64,000 nucleotides of DNA, from assembly GCF_900101095.1 (NCBI RefSeq), contig NZ_FNFM01000002.1, forward strand, positions 486,053 to 550,052, in the 5' to 3' direction. Shown here piece after piece: positions 48,116 through 56,441 of this stretch. The notes beneath the pieces were generated by a model. The model searched no databases, was not told where the DNA came from, and saw only the letters and a program-made list of their open reading frames with translations. Within the stretch, counting starts at the first letter, position 1. Every line of letters begins with the position of its first letter. The DNA comes from Actinopolyspora mzabensis (lineage in GTDB: Bacteria; Actinomycetota; Actinomycetes; Mycobacteriales; Pseudonocardiaceae). Position numbers and translations under genes: made by a program.

Positions 48116-48949
48116 TCACAGCTTCTCAGCGACTTTCTTGATCAGCTTCACGGACTCTTGGAAGTCTAGTGCGCTCGACCGTAGATCCTCAAACAGGAGT
48201 CTACCGGCCCTGACCTCGGACGCCTTCTCCACGTGCAGCGAGCCCGTCGGGTACTCGACGTAGAGCACTTCCGGATCGGCCGGTTCGGCGAACTCCAGAA
48301 GCGTGAACGCACCGTTCATCGCACAGTGTGCACCGCTTCCCAGCGGCAGAACCTGCAACTCGACAGTGGGCATCTCCGCGCATTCGGCAAGGTGAACCAC
48401 CTGTTCGTACATCACTCTCCGTTCCCCGACAGTCCGCCAGAGAGCTGCTTCGTCCACCACAGCACGGAGTTCGAGCGGATTTTCGACATCAGTCAAACGT
48501 TGGCGCCGAATCATTCGAACAGCGAGATCGTTGCGGATCTGCTCCGGTGATGCGCCGATGCGGCCACTCTGGAAAAGCGCTCGCGCGTAGTCCTCAGTCT
48601 GCAACAAACCGGGCACAGTCGTCACCTGAAAGTCCCGAACGAAGCACGCCTCGGTCTCCAGGTCCACGTAGCCGCGATCCTCCACGCCGTAGGCCCGCCA
48701 CCAGCCGCGTTCCCTGGCGGCTCTGGCCAGGTCCAGCAGTTCGGGGTCCCGGATGTCGTAGAGGTCCATCATGGATCTGGCCTCGTGCACCGAGGTGATC
48801 ACATCGCCGTTCTCCTTGCGGCTCAGCGCGCTGGTGGACATGTCCAGCTCGCAGGCCGCGTGCTCCTGGGTCAGCCCGGCCCGCTCCCGCAGATACCGGA
48901 TCCTGCGTGCGAGCCTGCGGCGCCGAAACGTGGGGCTGGTGCGAACCAC
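48116..48949 (-). CDS. Scr1-like XRE regulator (HTH plus DUF5753)
   Basis: A 277-residue protein: N-terminal HTH (RRIRYLRERAGLTQEHAACELDMSTSALSRKENGD) and a DUF5753 domain (YVDLETEACFVRDFQVTTVPGLLQTEDYARAL, LWRTVGERRVMYEQVVHLAECAEMPTVELQVLPLG). GTG at 48949 follows GGGGAGG; longer readings are not supported. It is cotranscribed with the DUF397 gene; such pairs act in developmental or stress regulation. Confidence 0.92.
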   Translation of the reverse strand: MVRTSPTFRRRRLARRIRYLRERAGLTQEHAACELDMSTSALSRKENGDVITSVHEARSMMDLYDIRDPELLDLARAARERGWWRAYGVEDRGYVDLETEACFVRDFQVTTVPGLLQTEDYARALFQSGRIGASPEQIRNDLAVRMIRRQRLTDVENPLELRAVVDEAALWRTVGERRVMYEQVVHLAECAEMPTVELQVLPLGSGAHCAMNGAFTLLEFAEPADPEVLYVEYPTGSLHVEKASEVRAGRLLFEDLRSSALDFQESVKLIKKVAEKL

Positions 48950-49111
48950 CGCAAAAGACCTCCCCGACAACGGTCGTGACCCACACCATGCTCCCAGCGG
49001 GAATCCGTGATCGGGATTCCCGCATCCGGTGATCCCGATGCACGGCCTCCCGGTGGGCGATTCCCGTTCGGACAGTGCTCGGTGAAACGGCTGACTTTCT
49101 AGGAGGTTCAC

Positions 49112-49321
49112 GTGATTCCGAACGTTTTCGGCCTCGCTCGGCAGGACGACACCGGCGCGCCCGACCCGGACTCGGTGCTGCTGTGGGGAATGGAAACCGC
49201 CGAGGGCGCGATCCTGTACTGGCAGGAAGGCGGTCGCAGCCAGTTCGCGGTGTTCGAGAACGCCGATCGCGCGGCCGAACGGTTCGGCCCGCTGTTCGAC
49301 CTGGTGCTCTACCGGCCGTGA
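49112..49321 (+). CDS. Small protein of unknown function (69 aa)
   Basis: A 69-residue acidic protein starting with GTG after a perfect AGGAGG. It reads LLWGMETAEGAILYWQEGGRSQFAVFENADRAAERFGPLFDLVLY, a compact alpha/beta pattern. It is divergent from the XRE/DUF397 pair across a 162-bp gap, which suggests it is a third member or target of that regulatory unit. I do not recognise the family by name. Confidence 0.78.
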   Translation: MIPNVFGLARQDDTGAPDPDSVLLWGMETAEGAILYWQEGGRSQFAVFENADRAAERFGPLFDLVLYRP

Positions 49322-49340
49322 CTCCCACCCCGCCGCCCGG

Positions 49341-49358
49341 CGATTTCGCGAGAAATTT
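49341..49358 (+). repeat. Dispersed interrupted palindrome, copy 9
   Basis: GGCGATTTC-GCGA-GAAATTTACGCC; the right outer bases have drifted (TTT for TCG). It lies just after a plus-strand stop codon. Confidence 0.8.
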
Positions 49359-49393
49359 ACGCCCGGGCAGCGCAGCGCCACCCCATTACAACG

Positions 49394-49411
49394 AGGATTT
49401 CGCGAGAAATC
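49394..49411 (+). repeat. Dispersed interrupted palindrome, copy 10
   Basis: GATTTC-GCGA-GAAATC followed by GACGCC. It is the second of a tandem pair 53-55 bp apart, like copies 4 and 5. Confidence 0.85.
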
Positions 49412-49490
49412 GACGCCGGGCGGTAACGCCGACGGCTCGCGCGACACGGATGGGGACGTAAACGACATCCAGCGACTAGGCGGGATTGAT

Positions 49491-50063
49491 GTGGGGTCTG
49501 TCGACCAACGGGGAGTCGCGTGGTTCACCGCTGTCTACGAGGAGCACTACGACGCCGTCCGCCGATACGTACTGCGCAGGCTGCGAGATCCGAGCACCTC
49601 GGAGGAACTCGCCCAGGAGGTCTTCGTGATCACTTGGCGACGTCGCACCCGGGCACCGGAACACTGTTTGCCCTGGCTGTACGGCATCGCACGCCGCGTA
49701 CTGGCCAACGACCGCCGCGCGGTCAGGGCCAGACCGGAAGCGATGGCCCTTCCCTCCGACGACGTGCTGCGCGACCGGCGGGAGGACCCGGCTCGCGGGG
49801 CTCAGCACGTCGATGTGCACCGCGCGATGGACGCGCTTTCCGAGACCGACCAGGAGGTCCTCCGACTGGTGGGTTGGGAGGGCCTCGACCTCGGCGACGC
49901 GGCCCGAGTGCTGGGCTGCGCGCGCGGAACGGCGCGGGTTCGGCTGTTCCGCGCGCGACGACGGCTGGCGAAATCCCTGGAAAACCCCGATTCGGAGCGG
50001 GAGAACGCCGTTTCAGCTCCCTGCCCGGCAGCTGTCGAACCGTTGGAGGAGTCCCATGCGTGA
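49491..50063 (+). CDS. ECF RNA polymerase sigma factor
   Basis: A 190-residue protein with sigma region 2 (FTAVYEEHYDAVRRYVLRRLRDPSTSEELAQEVFVITWRR, then CLPWLYGIARRVLANDRRA) and region 4 (HRAMDALSETDQEVLRLVGWEGLDLGDAARVLGCARGTARVRLFRARRRL). It lacks a ZAS-type anti-sigma neighbour; the next gene is a CU044_5270-type membrane protein, a frequent partner. The start is uncertain: the frame is open for at least 12 codons upstream of the GTG at 49491. The coding regions overlap by 8 bp. Confidence 0.92.
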   Translation: MGSVDQRGVAWFTAVYEEHYDAVRRYVLRRLRDPSTSEELAQEVFVITWRRRTRAPEHCLPWLYGIARRVLANDRRAVRARPEAMALPSDDVLRDRREDPARGAQHVDVHRAMDALSETDQEVLRLVGWEGLDLGDAARVLGCARGTARVRLFRARRRLAKSLENPDSERENAVSAPCPAAVEPLEESHA

Positions 50064-51084
50064 CGTCGATACCGTCCGCGAGCTCGTCGGCCGCTCCGAC
50101 CCGGGCAAAGACACCGAGTCCGGTTCGGAGCGGCCCAGCGCCGCGGATCTGATCGCGCGGGCGGAACTGCGCGAGCACGCCGGGAGCGAAGTCCCGTGGC
50201 CCGACTCGCCCGCCCGCCGGGGCGGGAAACAGCGCCGTCTCGTAGTGGTGGCGGCGTCGATCCTGGCAGCCGCGCTGCTCGGCAGCGTTCCGCTGCTGAG
50301 CGGCACGACCGCCGTATCCGAGCAGAGCCCGCCCGAGGTCGGGCCGGTGCGCGAGGCAACCGAACTCGGTACGGACGTTTCCGGGCAAGCGGCCACCAAT
50401 GAGCTGCTCAACAGGGCGGACGGGTTGCAGACCGCCCCCTACGAAACCGCCGAGGGCGAGTTCGGCTACATCCGTACCCACGAGTGGTCCGGATCGCTGT
50501 GTTCCTCGGAGGTGGAGCACTGCGCCCACTACCCGCGGCAGCGGGAGGCCTGGTTGCGGGAACCGGCCGTGGGAACAACGCGAACGGTTCCACAGCCACC
50601 CGAGTTCGGTTCCACCGCGGACCGGAACTTCTGGAAGCGGCAGAGCGGCTGGACCGGACATCGCAGGACCAGCGAGAAGCGGATCGGCCCGAACAGTGTT
50701 CACCTGGCGCGGTGCGTTCCCGAACGAGCAGAAAGGGTCGCGGAGTGTCTGAACGTGCGGGGGAACGATTCCCGAGACGTGTTCCGGAGCGCCGTATCGC
50801 TGTTCAAGCACGAGCTACTTCCCCGCGACGTCCGCGCGGAGCTGCTGCGGGTGCTCGCCCGCACTCCGGGCGTGCGCTTCCGGGGTGAGAGCGAGGTGCG
50901 CGGTCACCAGGTGTTCGCGGTGGGACTCACCAGCTCGGCGTCCGTCGGCGAGGTTTTCGAGGTGCTGCTGTTCGACAGCGCGACCGGGGTGTTGCGCTCG
51001 TTCGAGAGTCTCAACCTGGGCCGGGGCGAACTGACCGGTTACGTGGTCTTCGAGGAGTACGGACGGACGAACACGCGGGGCTGA
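50056..51084 (+). CDS. CU044_5270-type membrane protein, sigma-factor partner
   Basis: A 342-residue protein starting with ATG after GGAGGAG. Residues 1-60 are cytoplasmic, then one membrane segment (RRLVVVAASILAAALLGSVPLL), then an extracytoplasmic domain of 260 residues (EFGYIRTHEWSG, LLPRDVRAELLRVLARTPGVRF, VFAVGLTSSASVGEVFEVLLFDSATGVLRSFE) typical of the CU044_5270 family. These sit after ECF sigma genes and may be anti-sigma-like sensors, which is not proven. A strong terminator follows. Confidence 0.88.
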   Translation: MRDVDTVRELVGRSDPGKDTESGSERPSAADLIARAELREHAGSEVPWPDSPARRGGKQRRLVVVAASILAAALLGSVPLLSGTTAVSEQSPPEVGPVREATELGTDVSGQAATNELLNRADGLQTAPYETAEGEFGYIRTHEWSGSLCSSEVEHCAHYPRQREAWLREPAVGTTRTVPQPPEFGSTADRNFWKRQSGWTGHRRTSEKRIGPNSVHLARCVPERAERVAECLNVRGNDSRDVFRSAVSLFKHELLPRDVRAELLRVLARTPGVRFRGESEVRGHQVFAVGLTSSASVGEVFEVLLFDSATGVLRSFESLNLGRGELTGYVVFEEYGRTNTRG

Positions 51085-51133
51085 GCCGCCTCGCGGAATC
51101 CACCCGCGGAAATCCGGCCACAGTCACGAAGCG

Positions 51134-51160
51134 AGGGGCGTCGTGCGGCACGACGCCCCT
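51134..51160. terminator. Bidirectional terminator
   Basis: AGGGGCGTCGTG (51134-51145) and CACGACGCCCCT (51149-51160) form a perfect 12-bp stem with a 3-base loop between the convergent CU044_5270 and sugar porter genes. Confidence 0.88.
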
Positions 51161-51257
51161 CCCGGTGATGCACCGAAGCGAACAGCCCCTACCGGAGCGA
51201 AGGCCGGCGGGAGATCCCGCCGGCCGAGTACTCCGTAGGACGAACGGCTGACCTCGA

Positions 51258-52664
51258 TCAGCTGGTGCCCATCTCCTCCAGGGAACGACCCTTCGTCTCC
51301 TTGAGGTAGCGCACCACGAAGAACAGCGAGAGCAGCGCGAACGCCGCGTAGATGAAGTAGGTGACCGGCAGGTTCCAGGCCTGCATGCTCGGGAAGGTCA
51401 CCGTGACCAGCCAGTTGGCGATCCAGTTGGTGGCCGTGCCGAGGGCCAGCGCGGCGGCGCGGATGCGGGACGGGAACATCTCGCCCAGCAGCACCCACAT
51501 CACGACACCCCAGGATGCCGCGAAGAAGAACACGAAGGCACTCGCCGAGACCAGCGCGAGAGCACCCCACTCGAAGGGCAGCGTCGTCTCGCCGTCGACC
51601 ACGTTGGCGTAGCTGAAGGCCCAACCGGTCAGCGCGAGAGCGATGCTCATGCCCAGGGAGCCGACGACCAGCAGCGGCTTGCGGCCGATCTTGTCGACCA
51701 GCGCGATCGCCACGATCGTACCGACGATGTTCACGATGGAGGTGAACAGGCTCAGCAGCAGCGAGTTGCTCTCCTCGACGCCGACGGACTGCCACAGCGT
51801 GGAGGAGTAGTAGAAGATCACGTTGATGCCGACGAACTGCTGCAGTGCGGCGATGGCCATACCCACCCAGACGATGGGCAGCACGCCGAACTTGCCGCGC
51901 AGATCGCTGAGCCTGGTCTTGCGCTCGCCGCCGAGGGCGTCGCGGATCTCCTGGATCTTGGTGTCCGCGTCCTCGGACTCGATGCGCTGCAGCACCCCAC
52001 GAGCCTGGTCGAACCTGCCCGCACGGACGAGGAATCGCGGGGATTCCGGGATGACCGAGGCGAGCACGAGGTAGATCAACGCGGGGACGGCCTCGACGGC
52101 CAGCATCCACTGCCAGGTGTCCAGCGGGCCGAGCTGAGCCGAGGCACTGCCGCCCGCCGAGGAGGCGAGTGCGTAGTTGACCAGCTGGGAAACCGCGATC
52201 CCCAGCACGATCGCGAGTTGTTGTAGCGAACCGAGCCTGCCGCGATAGGCGGCGGGCGCGACCTCCGCGATGTAAGCGGGGCCGATCATCGAGGCGATAC
52301 CGACGGCGACACCACCGACTATTCGCCACCAGGCGAGGTCCCAGACCGTGAAGGGCAGCGCCGAACCGATGGCACTGATGATGAACAGCACGGCCGCCAC
52401 CTGCATCACCCTGGTGCGCCCGATCCGGTCGGCTATGCCACCGGCTATGGCCGCACCGAGTGCCGATCCGAGCAGCGCCGCGGCGACGGTGACACCGGTC
52501 AGTGCCGCGCCGACGCCGAAGTTCTCCTGGATGGCTCCCACCGCACCGTTGATGACCGAGGTGTCATAGCCGAACAGGAAGCCTCCCAGGGCGGCTGCCC
52601 CGGCAATCATCACCACGTGCGCAAGGTGATCGGTGGAACGACCTCTCGTCTGATCTACCGACAT
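51258..52664 (-). CDS. MFS sugar porter
   Basis: A 468-residue protein with 12 hydrophobic segments and sugar-porter signatures: GGFLFGYDTSVINGA near residue 27, GGIADRIGRTRVM, PAAYRGRLGSLQQL, PESPRFLVRAGR, the QQFVGINVIFYY sugar-binding helix, and C-terminal LKETKGRSLEE. It is a proton- or facilitative sugar importer; glucose or a pentose cannot be separated. ATG at 52664 follows CAGGAG. A Crp-like box and a 10-bp palindrome lie upstream. Confidence 0.95.
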   Translation of the reverse strand: MSVDQTRGRSTDHLAHVVMIAGAAALGGFLFGYDTSVINGAVGAIQENFGVGAALTGVTVAAALLGSALGAAIAGGIADRIGRTRVMQVAAVLFIISAIGSALPFTVWDLAWWRIVGGVAVGIASMIGPAYIAEVAPAAYRGRLGSLQQLAIVLGIAVSQLVNYALASSAGGSASAQLGPLDTWQWMLAVEAVPALIYLVLASVIPESPRFLVRAGRFDQARGVLQRIESEDADTKIQEIRDALGGERKTRLSDLRGKFGVLPIVWVGMAIAALQQFVGINVIFYYSSTLWQSVGVEESNSLLLSLFTSIVNIVGTIVAIALVDKIGRKPLLVVGSLGMSIALALTGWAFSYANVVDGETTLPFEWGALALVSASAFVFFFAASWGVVMWVLLGEMFPSRIRAAALALGTATNWIANWLVTVTFPSMQAWNLPVTYFIYAAFALLSLFFVVRYLKETKGRSLEEMGTS

Positions 52665-52693
52665 CGAAGTACTCCTGAGCCCCCGATCGCCGA

Positions 52694-52723
52694 TGTGCCA
52701 TGTCGCACACCGCTCGTTAACGA
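52694..52723. promoter_or_regulatory. Crp/GlxR-like box and palindrome upstream of sugar porter
   Basis: TGTGC-CATGTC-GCACA (52694-52709) has perfect arms in the Crp-family 5-6-5 form. TCGTTAACGA at 52714-52723 is a perfect 10-bp palindrome. Both lie 30-60 bp before the porter ATG, on the minus strand. The rest of the 208-bp gap shows nothing else. Confidence 0.5.
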
Positions 52724-52872
52724 CGGGTTACGCGACAACGTAAGTCACATTCGGCCCACTTGACTTCCACGATTCAGCGTGACGCTCGCCACTGTGACGG
52801 GTTCAGATGCGTTTCGTTTCTGAATCGAAGCGAGCTGCGTCTGACCCGGTAACGAATGGATCTCGATCGTGA

Positions 52873-53454
52873 TCAGCGGCTGGTGTCGACCCTGCCGAAG
52901 TTGAGATGCGCGCGCGAGGGCGTGGGGCCGCGCTGGCCCTGGTAGCGGGAACCGGCCGCCTTGCTGCCGTAGGGGTGTTCGGCCGGGCTGGAGAGGCGGA
53001 ACAGGCAGAGCTGGCCGATCTTCATACCCGGCCAGAGGGTGATGGGCAGGTTCGCGACGTTGGACAGCTCCAGCGTGATGTGCCCGCTGAAGCCGGGGTC
53101 GATGAACCCGGCGGTGGAGTGGGTGAGCAGGCCGAGTCTGCCCAGGGAGGACTTGCCCTCCAGCCTGCCCGCGAGATCGTCGGGGAGGCGGACCGTCTCG
53201 TAGGTGGAGCCGAGCACGAACTCGCCCGGATGGAGGACGAACGCGTCGTCGTCGGAGTGCTCGACCAGCGAGGTCAGGTCGTCCTGCTGCCGCGAGGGGT
53301 CGATGTGGGTGTACTTGGAGTTGTCGAAGACCCGGAAGAACCGGTCCAGCCGGACGTCGATGCTCGACGGCTGAATCAGCGTGTCGTCGAACGGATCGAG
53401 TTCGAGGCGGCCCTCGTCGAGCTCTTTACGCAGGTCGCGGTCACTGAGCAACAC
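52873..53454 (-). CDS. dcd: dCTP deaminase, bifunctional type
   Basis: A 193-residue enzyme with [37 protein letters not shown], then [34 protein letters not shown] with the conserved catalytic glutamate, and [12 protein letters not shown]. Actinobacterial Dcd converts dCTP directly to dUMP (deaminase plus dUTPase) as a trimer. The start is the GTG at 53454. It is divergent from tRNA-Gly and is a typical chromosomal neighbour, so the island begins to its right. Confidence 0.96.
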   Translation of the reverse strand: MLLSDRDLRKELDEGRLELDPFDDTLIQPSSIDVRLDRFFRVFDNSKYTHIDPSRQQDDLTSLVEHSDDDAFVLHPGEFVLGSTYETVRLPDDLAGRLEGKSSLGRLGLLTHSTAGFIDPGFSGHITLELSNVANLPITLWPGMKIGQLCLFRLSSPAEHPYGSKAAGSRYQGQRGPTPSRAHLNFGRVDTSR

Positions 53455-53534
53455 GGAAACAGCGTATCGGGTGGGTGGGTGAACATCGCCGTCGGCCGCC
53501 GTGCTAGGCTTGATTACGTCGCGTTGAGGGCGAT

Positions 53535-53608
53535 GCGGGTGTAGTTCAATGGCAGAACATCAGCTTCCCAAGCTGAGAACGCGGGTTCGATCCCCGTCAC
53601 CCGCTCCA
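53535..53608 (+). tRNA. tRNA-Gly(CCC) with encoded CCA
   Basis: Acceptor GCGGGTG (53535) pairs with CACCCGC (53598-53604); the anticodon loop TTCCCAA gives CCC; the T loop GGTTCGATCC is normal, and CCA is at 53606-53608. It is 71 nt plus CCA. The 3' half is duplicated 6149 bp downstream, which marks it as an integration site. Confidence 0.97.
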
Positions 53609-53864
53609 ACGGTGAAGGCCCAGGGCAGGAACTTCCGAGTTCCGCCTGGGCCTTTTTCGTGCGCGGAGAGTTGGCGACCTCCGGCAGCGGGGTGCCGGTG
53701 CAGGGCGGCTCCGTGCCGAAGCTCGTCGGTCGGCTACCCCGGAAGCGGCTTTCAGTCCGCGGGGGCCGAGGACTCCGGCCGCACCGCGAGCTCGGATACC
53801 GCAGCGTCGACGGTTTCCTTGAACCGCAGCAGGTTGGTGCGGTTCATCGTGAGCACGATCGGGG
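53565..53864 (+). repeat. 300-bp direct repeat, left copy (attL-like)
   Basis: It starts in the anticodon loop of tRNA-Gly and includes its terminator and about 200 bp of flank. The same 300 bp occur at 59714-60013 with roughly seven mismatches by eye. Confidence 0.93.
53616..53657 (+). terminator. Intrinsic terminator of tRNA-Gly
   Basis: AGGCCCAGG and CCTGGGCCT pair, with inner GGAACT/AGTTCC, followed by TTTTT. The same terminator is copied at 59765-59806. Confidence 0.9.
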
Positions 53865-53925
53865 TTCCCGCGCCAGCCAGCAGCCCCGCCGACTGCACGC
53901 TGATCGGGGACTCACCGAGCGACAT
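53752..53925 (-). CDS. Short protein or C-terminal gene fragment (57 aa)
   Basis: A minus-strand reading from ATG 53925 that includes AGTPIVLTMNRTNLLRFKETV and VSELAV before its stop codon. Its last 36 residues lie in the 300-bp repeat and recur at 59901-60013 with conservative changes, where the upstream part is missing. It may be the tail of a native gene used as integration flank. It overlaps the antisense HAD fragment, so at most one of the two is expressed over 53891-53925. Confidence 0.35.
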   Translation of the reverse strand: MSLGESPISVQSAGLLAGAGTPIVLTMNRTNLLRFKETVDAAVSELAVRPESSAPAD

Positions 53926-54055
53926 CAAGGCCGCACACGCTTTCGGTGCCCGTGCGATCGGCTACGCGAACAAGCCCGGCAAGTTCGAGAAGCTCACCAA
54001 CGCCGGAGCCGACACCGTGGCCGAACAACTGGAACTCATCACGAGTGAGCTGTAG
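53891..54055 (+). pseudogene. HAD hydrolase, C-terminal fragment
   Basis: CTLIGDSPSDIKAAHAFGAR and IGYANKPGKFEKL carry the last HAD motif (GDSxxD) and the usual downstream helix, ending at a stop codon at 54055. The nucleophile (DxD) and middle motifs are absent, because the sequence to the left is the 300-bp repeat. The gene was probably cut when the island formed. Confidence 0.65.
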
Positions 54056-54119
54056 TAGCCGAGCAGCATGGCGTTCACCCACACCGTTGGACACGACGTT
54101 TGAAAGCCTGGAACACACA

Positions 54120-54512
54120 ATGATCGACAAGATCGCATGGATCAGACTTGAGAACGGCCGTATCCTCAGTACACGGTCACACGGCAAGAGCGTCTACTAC
54201 ATTCCCGGTGGGAAACGGGAGTCCGGCGAGTCCGACACGGACACCCTGGTTCGCGAGATCCGTGAGGAACTCGCTGTCGCGATCACTGCTGCCAGCACGA
54301 CACATGTCGGCACCTTCCAAGCACAGGCAGACGGACATCCCGACGGAACCACCGTGCGAATGACCTGCTACGCAGCCGACTACGAGGGAACGCTGACGCC
54401 CTCCAGCGAGATCGCCGAGGTCATCTGGCTGGCCTACCAAGACCGAGAACATGTCTCACCGGTCGACCAACTCATCTTCGACCACCTCTACGAGCAAGCA
54501 CTACTCGACTGA
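54120..54512 (+). CDS. Nudix hydrolase
   Basis: A 130-residue protein with a full Nudix box: G(5x)E(7x)REIREEL in GGKRESGESDTDTLVREIREELAV at residues about 24-47. It should hydrolyse a nucleoside diphosphate linked to another moiety; the substrate is unknown. The ATG at 54120 has only a weak GGAA upstream. It follows the HAD fragment, and HAD-Nudix pairs are common in such clusters. The minus-strand flavoprotein remnant converges on it. Confidence 0.9.
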   Translation: MIDKIAWIRLENGRILSTRSHGKSVYYIPGGKRESGESDTDTLVREIREELAVAITAASTTHVGTFQAQADGHPDGTTVRMTCYAADYEGTLTPSSEIAEVIWLAYQDREHVSPVDQLIFDHLYEQALLD

Positions 54513-54542
54513 CGAACGCAGCTAGAACGAGAGAGTTCCAAC

Positions 54543-55100
54543 TCACGCACGGCTCACAGCATCGACAGCGTCGAGAATCTTGCTCCAGGGGAGGTCCTTG
54601 CCCGCATGTGCGCCGCGCGGTTCGTGCAGCGGCCAGTACTCGTCGCCGGTCAGCAGGTGCGCCCCCGCACGCTCCAAGGCGGAGATGTGGGAGTCCCAGG
54701 CGGGTTGCCGGGCGTGCGCGGCGTTGATCCTCGGGAACACCACGATCGGCACGGACTGAGTACCGATCGCTTCGCACACGGTTGTCAGTGCCTGGTTGTC
54801 GGCCAGCCCGAGCGCGAACTTGGCGACCGTGTTCGCGCTCGCGGGACAGACGAGGAAGCAGTCGATCGGCGGGTGTGGACTGTCCTCACGCGGCATCCTC
54901 GGAGCCACCCGGCACGGCAGCCCCGTCGCGGCCTCGATCCGTTCCCGCTCCCCGGTGTCCTCCAGCCACGTTCCTGCCGTGGGTGTGAGCGTCACCGCCA
55001 CCTACCGCCCGCGCGCGATCGCGGGTTCGATCAAGGAAGTTCGGATGTTCTCCAGTCCACCGGCCGCGGACCCGATCAGCCCGAGAGTAGGCGTACTCAT
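54543..55100 (-). pseudogene. Flavoprotein (Dfp/PPC decarboxylase-like), broken by an in-frame TAG
   Basis: From ATG 55100 the frame reads LGLIGSAAGGLENIRTSLIE, then TAG at 55004-55002, then continues in the same frame as VAVTLTPTAGTWLEDTG, CFLVCPASANTVAKFALGLADNQAL and so on to 54543. The PASANT signature and the N-terminal FMN-binding strand mark a Dfp-type flavoprotein, so one point mutation explains the split. CAG to TAG (C to T) or TGG to TAG are both possible. The ATG overlaps the stop of the upstream regulator remnant (ATGA). A GTG at 55001 could restart translation but would lack the FMN strand. Confidence 0.8.
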
Positions 55101-56335
55101 CGCACCGCCCGGCAGCGTTCGGCGAGTCCCAGCAGCGGGGAAGACTTCGATCCGTTGGTCACCGGAGCATGACGGTACATGGTGCGCACAACTTCGCGCA
55201 CCATCGAGCTGTGCGTGACCAACTGGGGCGCCTTGGCCTCGGCGTCGAGCAGCACGCGGGTGGCGTCGTCATCGCGCGCCAGCATGCTCAAAGCGCGTGC
55301 AAGGTCGATCGAGTGCGTGACCTGACGTTCGACCGGCAGGTGCGTGGGATGGACGGATTCGCCCCGTTCGACCACGTTGGACACGTCGCCGAGGTCGAGC
55401 GAGGCGGACAGCCGGTGCAGTTCGACGTTGGCCGGCCCGAAGCCGGTTTGCCAGTAGTTCGCGTCGACACCGAGTCATCGCGCGGCTGTGTCGGCTTGGC
55501 CGAGCAGTTCGCGGGTGGTTTGGCGGTCCTGCCGACGAGCGGCGGCGACCGCCGTGCGCAGGAAGAGCATCCCGTACAGGCTCAGGGCTTCCGGTTCCGC
55601 CTCCCGGACTTGCGGGGTGAGCCACCGGGCAGCTGTTTCGCCGAGACTCAAGGCGTCGTCGAAGCGCCCCACCGCGAGCAGGGCGTGGGTGCCAGCGCGG
55701 GAGACGGAGGCGAGCACGAGCGGGTCCTCGGAGCGGTCGGCGGCCTGCATGGCCCGTTCGGCGGCGATCCAGGAGAGGTCGGACTCACCGACCTTGCTCA
55801 GTGTGGTGGCCGCCAGGTGGTGAACCCGAGCCGAGACGGCGTGTGCGCGGCGGTAGTAGGAGGGATGCCCGGAGGAGGTGCGTTCGAGCTGTTGCGCGGA
55901 TTTCAGCAGGCCGGGAAGCACGCAGACGACGTGACCGACGCTGCCGTTCTGGTACTGGTGCCAGGCTTCCTCGGCGACGCGCGCGACCGGTTCGGGATCG
56001 ACGTATTCCGGTTGCATCGCACCGCCGAACAGCGTGCGCGAGAGCCGTTCCGGCGACATGAGCGCGTCACGGATGGCGGGAACGTCGTCGTTGTCCTCGT
56101 CGTCCTCGAACAGGACCGGCTCGCCCATCAGGTCGTTGAGCGTGACCCGAAGCTGCCGAGCGAGTTCGACGAGCACCTCAATCCGGTTGACCTGCCGATC
56201 GCCCCGCTCGACCTTGCTCACCCAGTCCTCGGACTTGCCCATCAACCCGGCAAGCACCGCCTGCGACAGCCCACGCCGACGCCGGTAGAACGCCACGCGC
56301 TCCCCGACGCTCAGCTCATCACCAGCACCATGCAC
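55097..56335 (-). pseudogene. XRE regulator with helical repeat domain, broken by an in-frame TGA
   Basis: The N-terminal HTH is VGERVAFYRRRRGLSQAVLAGLMGKSEDWVSKVERGDRQ; then a TPR-like helical region. The frame stops at TGA 55477-55475 (after GQADTAAR) but continues in the same frame with LGVDANYWQTGFGPANVELHRL to 55097, where it overlaps the flavoprotein ATG. A full protein of about 410 residues is usual for this type. CGA to TGA (C to T) would explain it. The likely start is the GTG at 56335. It is divergent from the methyltransferase gene and may once have controlled it. Confidence 0.8.
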
Positions 56336-56441
56336 GCGATCGAGGATACCAACAGAGTCACCAACCCAGGACCAATCAACGCACTCCAACGCCACCGTGC
56401 CGCCAACGACCACGGCCTCGACCTACCAGTATATTGACACC

